From assembly GCA_016292635.1 (NCBI GenBank), contig JAEDIC010000013.1:1-52428 (forward strand): 52,428 bases of DNA, written 5' to 3'. This DNA is from Clostridia bacterium. GTDB lineage: Bacteria > Bacillota > Clostridia > Christensenellales > CAG-138. Below the pieces are notes generated by a model. The model saw only the letters and a list, made by a program, of their open reading frames with translations. It was not told where the DNA came from and made no database searches. A program made the position numbers and the translations under genes. Positions 1 to 8,262 of the stretch are shown one piece after another (position 1 is the first letter of the stretch; each line of letters opens with the position of its first letter).

Positions 1-38
1 TCAAGGTGCGCCCGTCGCTTTCGTGCGACAGCTCGTTT

Positions 39-67
39 ATCTTATCAGAACACTCTCCCTTTGTCAA
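39..67 (-). promoter_or_regulatory. SigA-type promoter for a unit leaving the window
   Basis: On the minus strand TTGACA (62-67) and TAAGAT (39-44) are separated by 17 bases. Transcription would start near base 32 and run off the left edge. The first transcribed bases contain a small hairpin, GTCGC/GCGAC (14-18 with 25-29). No start codon for the downstream gene is visible, so the gene it serves, or whether this is a structured leader, cannot be told. Confidence 0.6.
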
Positions 68-133
68 TGTGTTTTTTAAAGTTTTTTTGATTTTTTTGTC
101 GGATGCTCATTTTTCACCCGTATTCAGGCATAT

Positions 134-162
134 TTGCACATATCGCAATATGGGTTTATAAT
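134..162 (+). promoter_or_regulatory. SigA-type promoter upstream of murI
   Basis: TTGCAC (134-139), a 17-base spacer and a perfect TATAAT (157-162) lie about 30 bases upstream of the racemase start. The predicted start point near 169 leaves a short leader that contains the ribosome binding site GGAGG. Confidence 0.6.
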
Positions 163-193
163 AGTGTTGAACTAAACTTTCGCCGGAGGCTAT

Positions 194-976
194 ATGGCAA
201 ACAGACCTGTGGGCTTCTTTGATTCCGGTCTTGGTGGAGCGAGCGTGCTCCGGGAGGCCCTGAAACTGCTCCCCAACGAAAACTACATATACTATGGCGA
301 CAATGCTAACGCCCCATATGGCGACCGCAGCGATGAAGAGATAACCTCGCTCACTTTCCGCAGCGCCCACCGTTTGGTGGATATGGGGGTAAAGGCCATA
401 GTGCTGGCCTGCAATACCGCCACCGCAACCTGCATAAACCAAATACGCAGCGAATTCTCCATCCCCGTGATAAGCGTGGAGCCCGCCATAAAGCCCGCCT
501 GTATGCTGCCCGGTGACGGAAAGGTTCTGATGATGGCCACCATGGCCACCACCCGTCTTGAGCGTTATCTCAGGCTGCAGCAGCGAATGCCGGATCCCGA
601 CCGTGTCATAAACATCCCCTGTCCAGGCATAGTTGAGCGCATTGAGTCCGGTAAGTTTAGCGCCGATGACTACGATGACCTTTTTGCGGAGTATCTCGCT
701 CCATATAAAAACACGAATACAGACGCCATCGTGCTGGGCTGCACACACTATATTTTTATAAAGGACGCTTTCCGCCGCAACGCCGCCCTTCATTTAAAAG
801 GAAAATGCGAACTCATAGACGGCAACGAAGGCACGGTGCGCCAGCTTCAGCGGGTATTATCCGACCACGGGCTTACAAATGCTTCTGGAAGCGCAAGCGT
901 GACCTTCTGCACCAGCGGAGACGCTGAGCGCCTGTTACCCATATTCAATACGCTGATAAACAGAAAGGATTTGTAA
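194..976 (+). CDS. murI: Glutamate racemase
   Basis: Cytoplasmic enzyme that interconverts L- and D-glutamate to supply D-Glu for peptidoglycan. The 260-residue protein has the family's usual length. Near the N-terminus it has the DSGLGG motif, and it carries both catalytic cysteines, Cys73 in ACNTAT and Cys183 in GCTHY, which act as the two opposing acid/base residues of this family. The start is ATG at 194, preceded by GGAGG at good spacing. It is the first gene after a SigA-type promoter and is followed 6 bases later by a small Dak-like gene, so the two are probably co-transcribed. A broader Asp/Glu racemase specificity cannot be excluded, but both motifs are typical of MurI. Confidence 0.93.
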   Translation: MANRPVGFFDSGLGGASVLREALKLLPNENYIYYGDNANAPYGDRSDEEITSLTFRSAHRLVDMGVKAIVLACNTATATCINQIRSEFSIPVISVEPAIKPACMLPGDGKVLMMATMATTRLERYLRLQQRMPDPDRVINIPCPGIVERIESGKFSADDYDDLFAEYLAPYKNTNTDAIVLGCTHYIFIKDAFRRNAALHLKGKCELIDGNEGTVRQLQRVLSDHGLTNASGSASVTFCTSGDAERLLPIFNTLINRKDL

Positions 977-982
977 AGATCA

Positions 983-1231
983 ATGGAATACCGCTATGAT
1001 ACCCAGATGCTCATCGAGGGCAGTAACCTTGACGAAGATGAAATGATAGACTATTTTAATCAAAACTTTGACGGCGACTGTTTGCTCATTGTGGGCGGCG
1101 GGCCCCTTGCAAAGATACACTTTCACACCAACGAGCCATGGAAGGTATTGGAATACTGCGCCGGCCTGGGCGAGATATACGATATCGTAATCGAAAACAT
1201 GGATCGTCAGTCCCGGGGTTTGCAGGGATAG
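983..1231 (+). CDS. Stand-alone FakA/Dak-type C-terminal domain protein
   Basis: An 82-residue protein resembling the region of FakA/YloV-type (dihydroxyacetone kinase-like) proteins that contains the motif HxHTNxPxKVLEY followed by a short IxIENMxxQ segment. Here these read as FHTNEPWKVLEY and IVIENMDRQ near the C-terminus. In the full-length family this domain sits beside the ATP-binding Dak2 domain; no kinase domain is present here. The gene begins 6 bases after murI with no clear Shine-Dalgarno sequence, which suggests translation coupled to murI. Function is unknown. It could be a regulatory or fatty-acid-kinase-related accessory domain; that is inference only. Confidence 0.7.
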   Translation: MEYRYDTQMLIEGSNLDEDEMIDYFNQNFDGDCLLIVGGGPLAKIHFHTNEPWKVLEYCAGLGEIYDIVIENMDRQSRGLQG

Positions 1232-1263
1232 CACAGCATATCATAGGATAAAACCGCAAGATT

Positions 1264-1293
1264 CAGCCTGCGCGATTTGTGCCGCGCAGGCTG
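1264..1293 (+). terminator. Hairpin after the murI unit
   Basis: CAGCCTGCGCG (1264-1274) pairs perfectly with CGCGCAGGCTG (1283-1293) across an 8-base loop. The following tract is only weakly T-rich. It sits between convergent genes, so it probably ends the murI transcript. Confidence 0.6.
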
Positions 1294-1309
1294 TTCTCAT
1301 ACGCTTTTA

Positions 1310-1759
1310 TTATCTTCTTTTATATATCACTATTTCGGGACTTGCTCCGCCAATGCGGTATTCGCATACCAGTAGAAAATTCATGCCCGCAACTAAACCG
1401 TAACACACGTCATCTTCTTCCCCGGATGCAAATTCAGGCATTACCTGATTTCCCAGATATATATTTTTATCCTCAAGCATTTTGACTTTATCGCCGTTCG
1501 GCAGAGGATATTCTAAATTCACAAATGACCCGCACAGGCAATGCAATTCTTTTATCTCTGGCATCCCCTCGATATTCAATGCATTAAACTCGCAGATAAG
1601 TCGCTGCTTAAATTGCTCAAAGGCATCTTTGCCGCCGACCCTTATATACTCAGCCGCAACGCACCTCCCGCCAAACGGAGAGCCGCAAGTTTCCTTGCAC
1701 CCTGCGCAGTTATTTTTAAAGCCGCAAATACTACAGTCCGCTCCACATATGCTTTCCAT
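1310..1759 (-). CDS. DUF3795-like Cys-rich protein
   Basis: A 149-residue soluble protein whose N-terminal 35 residues hold a dense cysteine cluster (CGADCSICGFKNNCAGC, then a CGSPFGG segment and one more Cys). That layout matches the DUF3795 family, small proteins suspected of binding zinc or an iron-sulfur cluster. The remainder has no recognisable motif. The ATG at 1759 follows GAGGGGG at good spacing. It is monocistronic and lies between the murI-unit hairpin and an inverted-repeat terminator. No function can be assigned beyond probable metal binding. Confidence 0.65.
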   Translation of the reverse strand: MESICGADCSICGFKNNCAGCKETCGSPFGGRCVAAEYIRVGGKDAFEQFKQRLICEFNALNIEGMPEIKELHCLCGSFVNLEYPLPNGDKVKMLEDKNIYLGNQVMPEFASGEEDDVCYGLVAGMNFLLVCEYRIGGASPEIVIYKRR

Positions 1760-1884
1760 AAAAACCCCCTCGTTTGTATTATGTATAATTATAATTACAC
1801 TATAATCCGCACCATTACAAGACTGGTTTTTTTAATGAAAATGTGGTAATGTAATATCATAAAAGCGGATATTTTCCCCACGAT

Positions 1885-1917
1885 AAAACGCCCGGGCGCA
1901 TTACGTTCAGGCGTTTT
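1885..1917 (-). terminator. Hairpin downstream of hrb
   Basis: AAAACGCC (1885-1892) pairs with GGCGTTTT (1910-1917). Read on the minus strand the stem is followed by a short AT-rich tract, so it most likely ends the flavin reductase/rubredoxin transcript before the DUF3795-like gene. Confidence 0.6.
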
Positions 1918-1945
1918 TGTTATTCGCAGCCGTTTTTCTTAATTA

Positions 1946-2593
1946 TTACTCCTCCACCCTCTTGAATACCGAAGCAGGCTGACGGCATATGGGACACACA
2001 TACCCTTCCGGAAGTGAATCGCCATAGTATTCATAACCGCATACGGAGCAAACGTATTTTACCTTGCTCTCGGCCTTGGGCGCGTCGGCAGCTTCTTCAG
2101 GAATATAGGTGGGAGCATTCCTGGGGCTCTTGCCCTTTATTACGTTATGGTAGTAGGCGTAAGTCATAGGCTCGGATTTACAGCCGGTTTCGCCGGCGAT
2201 TATCTCGCCAAGGAATACAGTATGGGTAGAAGTCTCCATCTTGTTTATCACCCTGCAAACCACATATCCGCAGCCGTCGGCTATTACAGGCATACCCTCA
2301 ACGGACTCATAGGAAAGGCCTTCGAATTTATCCGCATCCCTGCCGGACCGGAAGCCGAATCGGCCGATTAGTGAAGCATCGGAATCCACGGCCAATATGG
2401 AAACTGCGAAAAATCCGCTGCGTTCTATGCAGCCGTTGGTATAGTTGTCGTGATTAACGCTTACGGCTATAGTAGCAGGGGAAGAAGTTATCTGCATTAC
2501 GCTGTTTGTAATGCAACCTGTGGGGCGCTGTCCGTCCACAGTAGTGGTAACGTATACTCCGTATGACAAGCTCCTCAGAACCTTTGTATTCAT
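1946..2593 (-). CDS. hrb: High-molecular-weight rubredoxin (flavin reductase-rubredoxin fusion)
   Basis: A 215-residue fusion. Residues 1 to about 150 form a flavin-reductase-like FMN-binding domain, recognisable from SYGVYVTTT and the following TGCITNSV segment. After an Ala/Pro linker, the last ~40 residues form a rubredoxin-type iron site with CSVCGYEYYGD and CPIC. In acetogens and clostridia this architecture passes electrons from NAD(P)H to flavodiiron NO/O2 reductases; no flavodiiron gene lies in this window. I place the start at the ATG at 2593 because GGAGGT sits 4 bases upstream. A TTG at 2605 is in frame but overlaps that ribosome binding site. The promoter is near-consensus with a palindrome just downstream, which suggests repression. 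Confidence 0.85.
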   Translation of the reverse strand: MNTKVLRSLSYGVYVTTTVDGQRPTGCITNSVMQITSSPATIAVSVNHDNYTNGCIERSGFFAVSILAVDSDASLIGRFGFRSGRDADKFEGLSYESVEGMPVIADGCGYVVCRVINKMETSTHTVFLGEIIAGETGCKSEPMTYAYYHNVIKGKSPRNAPTYIPEEAADAPKAESKVKYVCSVCGYEYYGDSLPEGYVCPICRQPASVFKRVEE

Positions 2594-2608
2594 ATTGACC
2601 TCCAAATA

Positions 2609-2627
2609 ATTAAGAACGATTCTTAAT
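2609..2627 (-). promoter_or_regulatory. Palindromic operator at the hrb start point
   Basis: ATTAAGAA (2609-2616) and TTCTTAAT (2620-2627) form a perfect 8-3-8 palindrome. It begins about 5 bases downstream of the -10 box and overlaps the expected transcription start, the usual place for a repressor site. It matches neither the Fur nor the PerR consensus well. Confidence 0.6.
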
Positions 2628-2631
2628 CTTA

Positions 2632-2659
2632 ATTATATCATTTATTTTTATATTGTCAA
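2632..2659 (-). promoter_or_regulatory. Near-consensus SigA promoter of hrb
   Basis: On the minus strand a perfect TTGACA (2654-2659) and a perfect TATAAT (2632-2637) are separated by 16 bases. Such a strong promoter followed by a palindrome is typical of a gene kept off by a repressor and induced strongly. Confidence 0.75.
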
Positions 2660-2708
2660 TACTATTTTTGTTATATACCGGCATTTTATTCAAAAAATGC
2701 CGTAGGCG

Positions 2709-3101
2709 CTATCCATCCTGCCTTATCCATTCGTTTCCTTCCCGTTGGAGCACTATGCGATAATGATTATCTCCTCCGCGGAACAGTATCCTTTGGCAGT
2801 CATCGCTTACTTCCAGCAGGAATTCATTCTTTACTCCTTGAGGGTTATTTATGCCAAAGGTGGAGTAAAAATCCACCATGGCATCTCCATCTGCCTCTTT
2901 TATCTTCATTGAGCGAATATATCCGGCGCTTCCGGATACGCCTGCTTTTATAAGCATGCCTCCCTCCGGCAATGCCGTATAATCCACAAGCATCACGTCT
3001 GTACGCCCCGCGTTGTTCAGTATGGACGCGGCGGCTATAAGCGACATCAACCATACGCCCATAAAAACAAGTATTCTTTTTTTCCTGAACTCGGCGTCCA
3101 C
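2709..3101 (-). CDS. Small membrane-anchored protein of unknown function
   Basis: A 130-residue protein with one N-terminal membrane segment (about residues 10-28) after a basic start, then a predicted extracellular domain without recognisable motifs. It begins 4 bases after the mnmA stop and is the last gene of the six-gene regulator/lipoprotein operon. The only usable in-frame upstream start is GTG at 3101, with AGGA about 7 bases before it; the next ATG (3062) would remove half of the basic N-terminus. Its place in the operon suggests an envelope role, but that is inference. Confidence 0.6.
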   Translation of the reverse strand: MDAEFRKKRILVFMGVWLMSLIAAASILNNAGRTDVMLVDYTALPEGGMLIKAGVSGSAGYIRSMKIKEADGDAMVDFYSTFGINNPQGVKNEFLLEVSDDCQRILFRGGDNHYRIVLQREGNEWIRQDG

Positions 3102-3105
3102 TCCT

Positions 3106-4230
3106 TTATCCTATCCTTATCTCCTTCATGGGGCGCACCGTATCTATGGGGCCGCCGCCAAGGCACTCTTCCCCATCATACAACACCGCCCACTGGCCGG
3201 GAGTCACCGCCCGCTGAGGCTCTGCGAAGTCTATTGTGCAGCCTTCTCCGCGCATTGTTACCTTCACCCGCTGATCGCTCTGGCGATAGCGAAATTTTGC
3301 GGTACATTCAAATTCCTTTGCGGGAGGTTCGCCTGCGATAAAGTTCATCTTTCCCGCTTCAAGGCCCAGGGAGAAAAGTTCTTCATGCTCACCCTGCTGA
3401 ACGATAAGAAGATTCTTCTCCATATCCTTGCCTATAACGAACCAGCTTTCGCCGCTGCCCTCCCTTTGTCCGCCAATGCCAAGGCCCCGGCGCTGCCCCA
3501 GCGTATAATACATAAGCCCGTCATGGCGACCTATCACCTTTCCGCTCAGGTCTATCATATCTCCGGGTTTAGCGGGGAGATACTGCATAAGGAACTTTTT
3601 AAAATTTCGCTCCCCTATGAAGCATATTCCTGTTGAATCCTTTTTATAGGCCGTCGCAAGGCCCGCCTCCGCCGCAAGGCTTCTAAGGTCGCCCTTCTGC
3701 ATTTCGCCTATGGGAAACATTGCCCGGCTCAGCTGGCTTTGGGTAAGCCCTGCGAGAAAATACGTTTGATCCTTGCCCCCATCCAAAGCCCTGAGCAGCC
3801 TTGCCCTGCCGGCGGCCTTGTCCAGCCTGGCATAGTGGCCTGTGGCCAGCGCCGCAGCGTCCAGTCCCATAGCAAAATCGAGAAACGCCTTGAACTTTAT
3901 CTCGCAATTACACAGCACATCCGGATTCGGCGTGCGTCCGGCGGCGTATTCCTCCAGAAAATATGAAAACACCCGCTCCTGATATTCCTTCGCGAAGTTC
4001 ACGGTGTAATAGGGTATGCCTATTTTATCCGCAACCCGGCGCACATCATCATAGTCCTGGGCGGCGGTGCATATTCCATCCTCACCGGTTTCCTCCCAGT
4101 TTTTCATAAATACCCCAATAACGTCATAGCCCTGCCGCTTCAGCAGCAGGGCGGCCACGGAAGAATCCACTCCGCCGGACATACCGAGGATTATTCTGTT
4201 ATTTGCGTCTATCTTTTGCATTTTATTCAT
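3106..4230 (-). CDS. mnmA: tRNA-specific 2-thiouridylase MnmA
   Basis: Thiolates C2 of the wobble uridine (U34) in tRNAs for Lys, Glu and Gln, using ATP and sulfur relayed from a cysteine desulfurase. The 374-residue protein has the PP-loop motif GMSGGVDSS near residue 18, a first catalytic-cysteine region (NPDVLCNCEIKF) and the second cysteine in STGICFIGER. The start overlaps the end of the upstream lipoprotein gene by 8 bases and has no strong Shine-Dalgarno sequence, so translation is probably coupled; an ATG three codons later is equally possible. Its placement inside a two-component/GerMN operon is unusual for a tRNA modification gene. No cysteine desulfurase gene lies nearby. Confidence 0.95.
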   Translation of the reverse strand: MNKMQKIDANNRIILGMSGGVDSSVAALLLKRQGYDVIGVFMKNWEETGEDGICTAAQDYDDVRRVADKIGIPYYTVNFAKEYQERVFSYFLEEYAAGRTPNPDVLCNCEIKFKAFLDFAMGLDAAALATGHYARLDKAAGRARLLRALDGGKDQTYFLAGLTQSQLSRAMFPIGEMQKGDLRSLAAEAGLATAYKKDSTGICFIGERNFKKFLMQYLPAKPGDMIDLSGKVIGRHDGLMYYTLGQRRGLGIGGQREGSGESWFVIGKDMEKNLLIVQQGEHEELFSLGLEAGKMNFIAGEPPAKEFECTAKFRYRQSDQRVKVTMRGEGCTIDFAEPQRAVTPGQWAVLYDGEECLGGGPIDTVRPMKEIRIG

Positions 4231-5800
4231 CCACTATTATTCCGGGATTACGCATAAGGGCATTGCCAAGATACATTTCATCTATGCTGCCCAGCTTTCT
4301 GCCTTCCTCCAGCATCCATACCCGGCTTACGCCCTCCAGCTCGGTCAGGGTATTGACAACGCTGTATACGAACATTCTTTCCCGCTTATCCTTGGGAATG
4401 CGGCAATCATCACATATGAGATAATTCCTGAAGGCCTCTTCAAAGCCCGCTTTCCAATCCACCACTACGGTGCTTCCGGTAATGTATACATCCGAAATGT
4501 CCTCTGCGCTGAGATGTCCGTACATTCCCATAGTATCTACGGTATCTGCAAACAGTTCGCCAAGTATACGGCGCGGTTCATATGAATCCTCGCTGGCCAT
4601 GGCCCTGGACGTTCTGTAAAGCACGCTTCCGTCGCTGTTTGGATAGGAGATGTGCACAATGCGGCCTATCATATCCGAAAAGTCCTCACGGGTAAAATAC
4701 GCCTCCGTGCCCAAATGAACGGCATTTCCGTCGCTGTCCGTCATGGTTATTACCACGCCCTGAATATCCGGAATATACCCGGTAAGGGTGAGGGTAATTG
4801 CGCCGCACATAACTTCCATATCATACGGAGACTGGGGTTCCCGTATGTTCACGGTGGCTATGGACGGTTCACCCCTGTCCATAACGTTGTCTTCCTCCCC
4901 CGCAATCCCGCCGGGAAGCATTTCATCCGGGTGGGGCGAATCCCCCTCATCGGATTCATCATCCGGCATGTGGGCGGAATTTTTTATGGAAGTGATACTA
5001 ATGGGGCTCATCAGCTCAAAATCCTCGGGCAGCACAGGGAAAAGATCCCCCGCTCCGGTCATGAGCTTGCTTATCAGCAGCGCGGCGATAGAGCGCTCGT
5101 TCTCTAAGCTGTCATAATTGAGGGTAACGTTTTTTGCCAGCAACAGCGTGTTTGTGCTGTCGGTAAAATAAAGGGTAGCTATACGGTTTTCATATATGCT
5201 GGCGCCTATCTCTGCGCTTTCGGATATCTCTTTATACTCCTGCTGCATACCCACGATATACGAATCCAGCGTGTTGGAAATAGGCTGCATGGCTCCCATT
5301 GCCCTGCCGTAATAACCAAGGGTCATGCCGTTAAGGTAAAGATTTACCGTTTGAATATCTTCGCAGGCAAATACCGTTGCGGCTATGGCCGCCCGAGCCG
5401 TAAGCCACTCTCTCGCATCCGGAGTATGGGATGCCAGCAGATATACATTGCAGGCCTCATATGAGGTTTCCACTTTCTGCAGGCCTACGCCGCCCGGCAC
5501 AGATGCCCTGAGCACGGTGTTTTTCGGCCCGTCTATCAGCGCCTGCACTGCGGCCTCAGCCCTGTTCATATAGCTGTCATAGCCTATTTCTCTTTCTTCC
5601 ACGGAAAGGTAATGCCCATCATCCGAAAGAAAGTAAAGCTGCGCAGTAAAGGAGGCGTGCTCCGCTCCCTTTTGGGGCACATATGTGCTGAGTTCCATCT
5701 CCGGCACGGCCTCGGTGCCGCTTTCGCAGCCGCACAGCAGCATCAGCCCCGCCAGTATCAGAGCCGTCAGCGCTGTAAGCTTATTATATTTCGCCTTCAT
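4223..5800 (-). CDS. GerMN-domain lipoprotein (second of two)
   Basis: A 525-residue exported lipoprotein with a basic start, a hydrophobic stretch and a lipobox ending LLCGC at about residue 25. The mature part has repeated GerMN-like units: segments such as QALIDGPKN and the later RMFVYSVVNTLTEL follow the pattern of the spore-germination GerM family. Between them is a long acidic linker (residues ~270-310, Asp/Glu/Pro-rich). The start follows AAGGTT and lies 4 bases after the previous GerMN gene. GerMN lipoproteins in Firmicutes sit on the outer face of the membrane and are linked to sporulation or cell-wall processes. Co-transcription with a two-component system supports an envelope function. 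Confidence 0.75.
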   Translation of the reverse strand: MKAKYNKLTALTALILAGLMLLCGCESGTEAVPEMELSTYVPQKGAEHASFTAQLYFLSDDGHYLSVEEREIGYDSYMNRAEAAVQALIDGPKNTVLRASVPGGVGLQKVETSYEACNVYLLASHTPDAREWLTARAAIAATVFACEDIQTVNLYLNGMTLGYYGRAMGAMQPISNTLDSYIVGMQQEYKEISESAEIGASIYENRIATLYFTDSTNTLLLAKNVTLNYDSLENERSIAALLISKLMTGAGDLFPVLPEDFELMSPISITSIKNSAHMPDDESDEGDSPHPDEMLPGGIAGEEDNVMDRGEPSIATVNIREPQSPYDMEVMCGAITLTLTGYIPDIQGVVITMTDSDGNAVHLGTEAYFTREDFSDMIGRIVHISYPNSDGSVLYRTSRAMASEDSYEPRRILGELFADTVDTMGMYGHLSAEDISDVYITGSTVVVDWKAGFEEAFRNYLICDDCRIPKDKRERMFVYSVVNTLTELEGVSRVWMLEEGRKLGSIDEMYLGNALMRNPGIIVDE

Positions 5801-5804
5801 AACC

Positions 5805-6794
5805 TTAGCTCTCCATCAGCTTTTTCAGCGAGCCGTAGCCCACCTTGTATATGTCGCTTTCCTTTTCCATATAAAGCACGGCGTTGCTGATGCGCTTCAC
5901 CGTGCCTGTTGGGGAAGCGATTCTCACATTGGCAAGCACATATCTACCGTTATCGTCGCTGCCCATGTCGGTTATCTCATATGAAACCACCGTGCCAAGG
6001 CTGCTCATAGCGGTTTCAAATTCCTCAGCGGAAGGCTTTGCCGCATCCCGGCTTTCCGCAACCAGCATATGGGCCATATCGTATTCGCCGTCTATCATAT
6101 GCTCAAACAGACAGGCGGCTATCCTGTCTTCAGTCGCTATCACCGACTCTTCAAAGCCAACTGGCCCCAGCAAAGCGCCTTCGATATCATCAATGCCCAG
6201 CTGTTCCAGCGCGATTTGGGTCTCCTGCCCCTCTTTCGTTTCAAGCAATACCTGTACCTTTATATCCTCGCTGCTGCCCGCAATGGTGTTCACAATTGAA
6301 TACACACCAAGCCGCCTCATAAGGTACATCTCCTTTGTGGCAGCCTTTACCGCGGCATTATAATCCTTTTCCTTCAGGTAATCCTCTTCCCTTATTGAAG
6401 TTATAATATCCTCGTTAAGAAACCCATCGGAAAGGGTAACATACAGCACATCGTCCTTGTATACTATGCTCTGAACAGACGCATTGGAAGGTATGGGGGC
6501 TGTAAATCCCGGGGGTACCGGACTTCCTTCGGTAAGGGCTCGTATTACCGCCGCCTCTGTGCTCTCGCCCGGGCGCACGGAAACGCTGTCGTTTACCTCA
6601 ACCAAGTATTCTTCATTGGCCAGGCGATAATATAAGGCAACATCCAGCTCCTTTATTGCGCCGTCTTCCGGGTCGATCTCAGGCAGGTCAAGCTGCTCGT
6701 CCTCGGCGATAACCCTGCCCATGCAGCCGCAAATACTCAGAGCAAAGCAAAGCGAAAGAAGCAGCACAGCGTATTTTTTCACATTATGCGTCAT
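5805..6794 (-). CDS. GerMN-domain lipoprotein (first of two)
   Basis: A 329-residue lipoprotein. The first ~22 residues form a signal peptide ending in the lipobox SICGC. Residues ~50-180 form a GerMN domain (ALTEGSPVPPGF, then RLGVYSIVNTIAG). The C-terminal ~110 residues form a second domain without clear identity. I chose the ATG at 6794 because it follows a GGAGGG ribosome binding site and places the signal peptide at the N-terminus; earlier in-frame starts lie inside the kinase gene. It overlaps the kinase stop by 11 bases. It probably shares ancestry with the next gene. It may be a sensor partner or an output of the kinase, but there is no direct evidence for either. Confidence 0.8.
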   Translation of the reverse strand: MTHNVKKYAVLLLSLCFALSICGCMGRVIAEDEQLDLPEIDPEDGAIKELDVALYYRLANEEYLVEVNDSVSVRPGESTEAAVIRALTEGSPVPPGFTAPIPSNASVQSIVYKDDVLYVTLSDGFLNEDIITSIREEDYLKEKDYNAAVKAATKEMYLMRRLGVYSIVNTIAGSSEDIKVQVLLETKEGQETQIALEQLGIDDIEGALLGPVGFEESVIATEDRIAACLFEHMIDGEYDMAHMLVAESRDAAKPSAEEFETAMSSLGTVVSYEITDMGSDDNGRYVLANVRIASPTGTVKRISNAVLYMEKESDIYKVGYGSLKKLMES

Positions 6795-8262
6795 TTGCCT
6801 GCCCTCCCTTCTGTTTGATGGGCAGCTGTACGGTAAAGGTGCTGCCTTCACCCGGCTTGCTCTTTACTTCTATGCTTCCTCCATGGAGGGAGACCAGCTT
6901 TTCGGTTATGGATAAGCCAAGGCCTGTGCCACCAGTACTGCGGGATCGGGCCTTGTCCACCCTGTAAAATCGCTCAAACAGATGCTCTATGGATTCTTCC
7001 GGTATGCCTATGCCGGTATCCTTTACGGTGAACACCGCCCACTCGCCTTCGTCTGCCACGGACACCTGAACGCTGCCTTCATCCGTATACTTTATGGCGT
7101 TCTCCACAAGGTTCACCACTATCTGCTCAAGGCGCATACCATCGCCCTGCATCTCCACCGGCTCAAGGTTTGTGGTTAGGGTAATATTTTTATTCTCGGC
7201 CAGGGCGGCAAGTCTGCCGCAAACACCTCCGACAAGATTATCCAGCCGTATAGTTTCAAAATTCAGCCCGCCTGCAGATGAATCCTCCTGCACAAGCTTA
7301 AGAAGCTCGGATACTATGCAGGTGAGCCTGTCCACCTCATGATTTATATCTCCGAAGAATTCCTTCATAAGAGCCGGATCCGGATCATCCTGATACAGTA
7401 TGGTCTCGGACAGCAGCTTCATCGTTGCCAGAGGAGTTTTAAGTTCGTGGGATGCATTGGCTACAAATTCGTTCCTGGTGCGGTCGTGCTCCTCTATGCG
7501 TTCGCTCATTCTGTTGAAGGCCTGTCCAAGCTCGGTTATTTCGCTTGAGCCTTTTACATTCACCCTCACATAGCCCTGGGTGCCCATTCGCCGTATGGCT
7601 GAGGTAAGCTCGGCTATTGGCCGGGTGAGCCAGCCGGACAGTATGGATACCACTATCACCATGGCAATGATAACAATTGCAAAAGTAAGGGTAATTCTCT
7701 GGGTAACGTGAGCGATGCTGTCCACAACATCCTGAATGGATGAGGAAAACATAACCGCTCCGGATACCGCGCCATCCCTTACAAGGGGTACGGTATAATA
7801 CACCGCCCAGATGGATTCCTCATCAAAGGAAAAAATGCCTTCATCCTCGCCGCGGGAGATGTAATGGAACCCATAGGCGCTGTCGCTGCCCTCCCTAAGC
7901 ACTTCCCGTACCTCACGATACGGCAAAAGGGACCCGTTCTGGCGTGATGCGGTATCAACCTGCACCACCGAGTCCGAGTCCAGCACAAGAATGCGCCCGC
8001 CCATGGCCTGAGCGCGTTCTGCGATATATGAGAAGAGTTCGTCGGTATCCGATATGTATATATCCGCAGCCACCCGCTCCGCAAGTTCAATCGTAGCCTG
8101 AAGCTGGGTCTGGGTGCGCTGAGATACCAGAAACTCCTCCAGCAGTCCGGTTACCGTTCCGCTAATTGCAACTAGGGCAAGTATGGTTATAAGAAGATAC
8201 ACGCCCACCATCCGCCAGCGCACGGAATCCAGCGCTTTTACGGATTTCAGCTTATTCAGCAA
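6784..8262 (-). CDS. Membrane sensor histidine kinase (PhoR/WalK type)
   Basis: A 492-residue kinase. Membrane segment 1 is at about residues 18-40, followed by an extracellular sensor domain of ~150 residues, membrane segment 2 at about 188-212, a HAMP linker, and the phospho-acceptor box ASHELKTP at about residue 270. The ATP-binding domain has an N-box (NLVENAIKY) and G-boxes (DTGIGIPEE, GTGLGL). It phosphorylates the OmpR-type regulator encoded just upstream, whose 3' end overlaps this gene by 11 bases. Coupling to two GerMN lipoproteins suggests it senses an envelope state. Assignment to WalK as opposed to PhoR cannot be made; there is no PAS domain between HAMP and HisKA. Confidence 0.92.
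   Translation of the reverse strand: MLNKLKSVKALDSVRWRMVGVYLLITILALVAISGTVTGLLEEFLVSQRTQTQLQATIELAERVAADIYISDTDELFSYIAERAQAMGGRILVLDSDSVVQVDTASRQNGSLLPYREVREVLREGSDSAYGFHYISRGEDEGIFSFDEESIWAVYYTVPLVRDGAVSGAVMFSSSIQDVVDSIAHVTQRITLTFAIVIIAMVIVVSILSGWLTRPIAELTSAIRRMGTQGYVRVNVKGSSEITELGQAFNRMSERIEEHDRTRNEFVANASHELKTPLATMKLLSETILYQDDPDPALMKEFFGDINHEVDRLTCIVSELLKLVQEDSSAGGLNFETIRLDNLVGGVCGRLAALAENKNITLTTNLEPVEMQGDGMRLEQIVVNLVENAIKYTDEGSVQVSVADEGEWAVFTVKDTGIGIPEESIEHLFERFYRVDKARSRSTGGTGLGLSITEKLVSLHGGSIEVKSKPGEGSTFTVQLPIKQKGGQANDA

Noticed and set aside
1..38. A tRNA, T-box or other named RNA at the left edge
   Set aside because: Only a promoter and one small hairpin are visible; too little sequence to name an RNA.
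2594..2605. TTG at 2605 as start of the Hrb gene
   Set aside because: It overlaps the GGAGGT ribosome binding site that serves the ATG at 2593.
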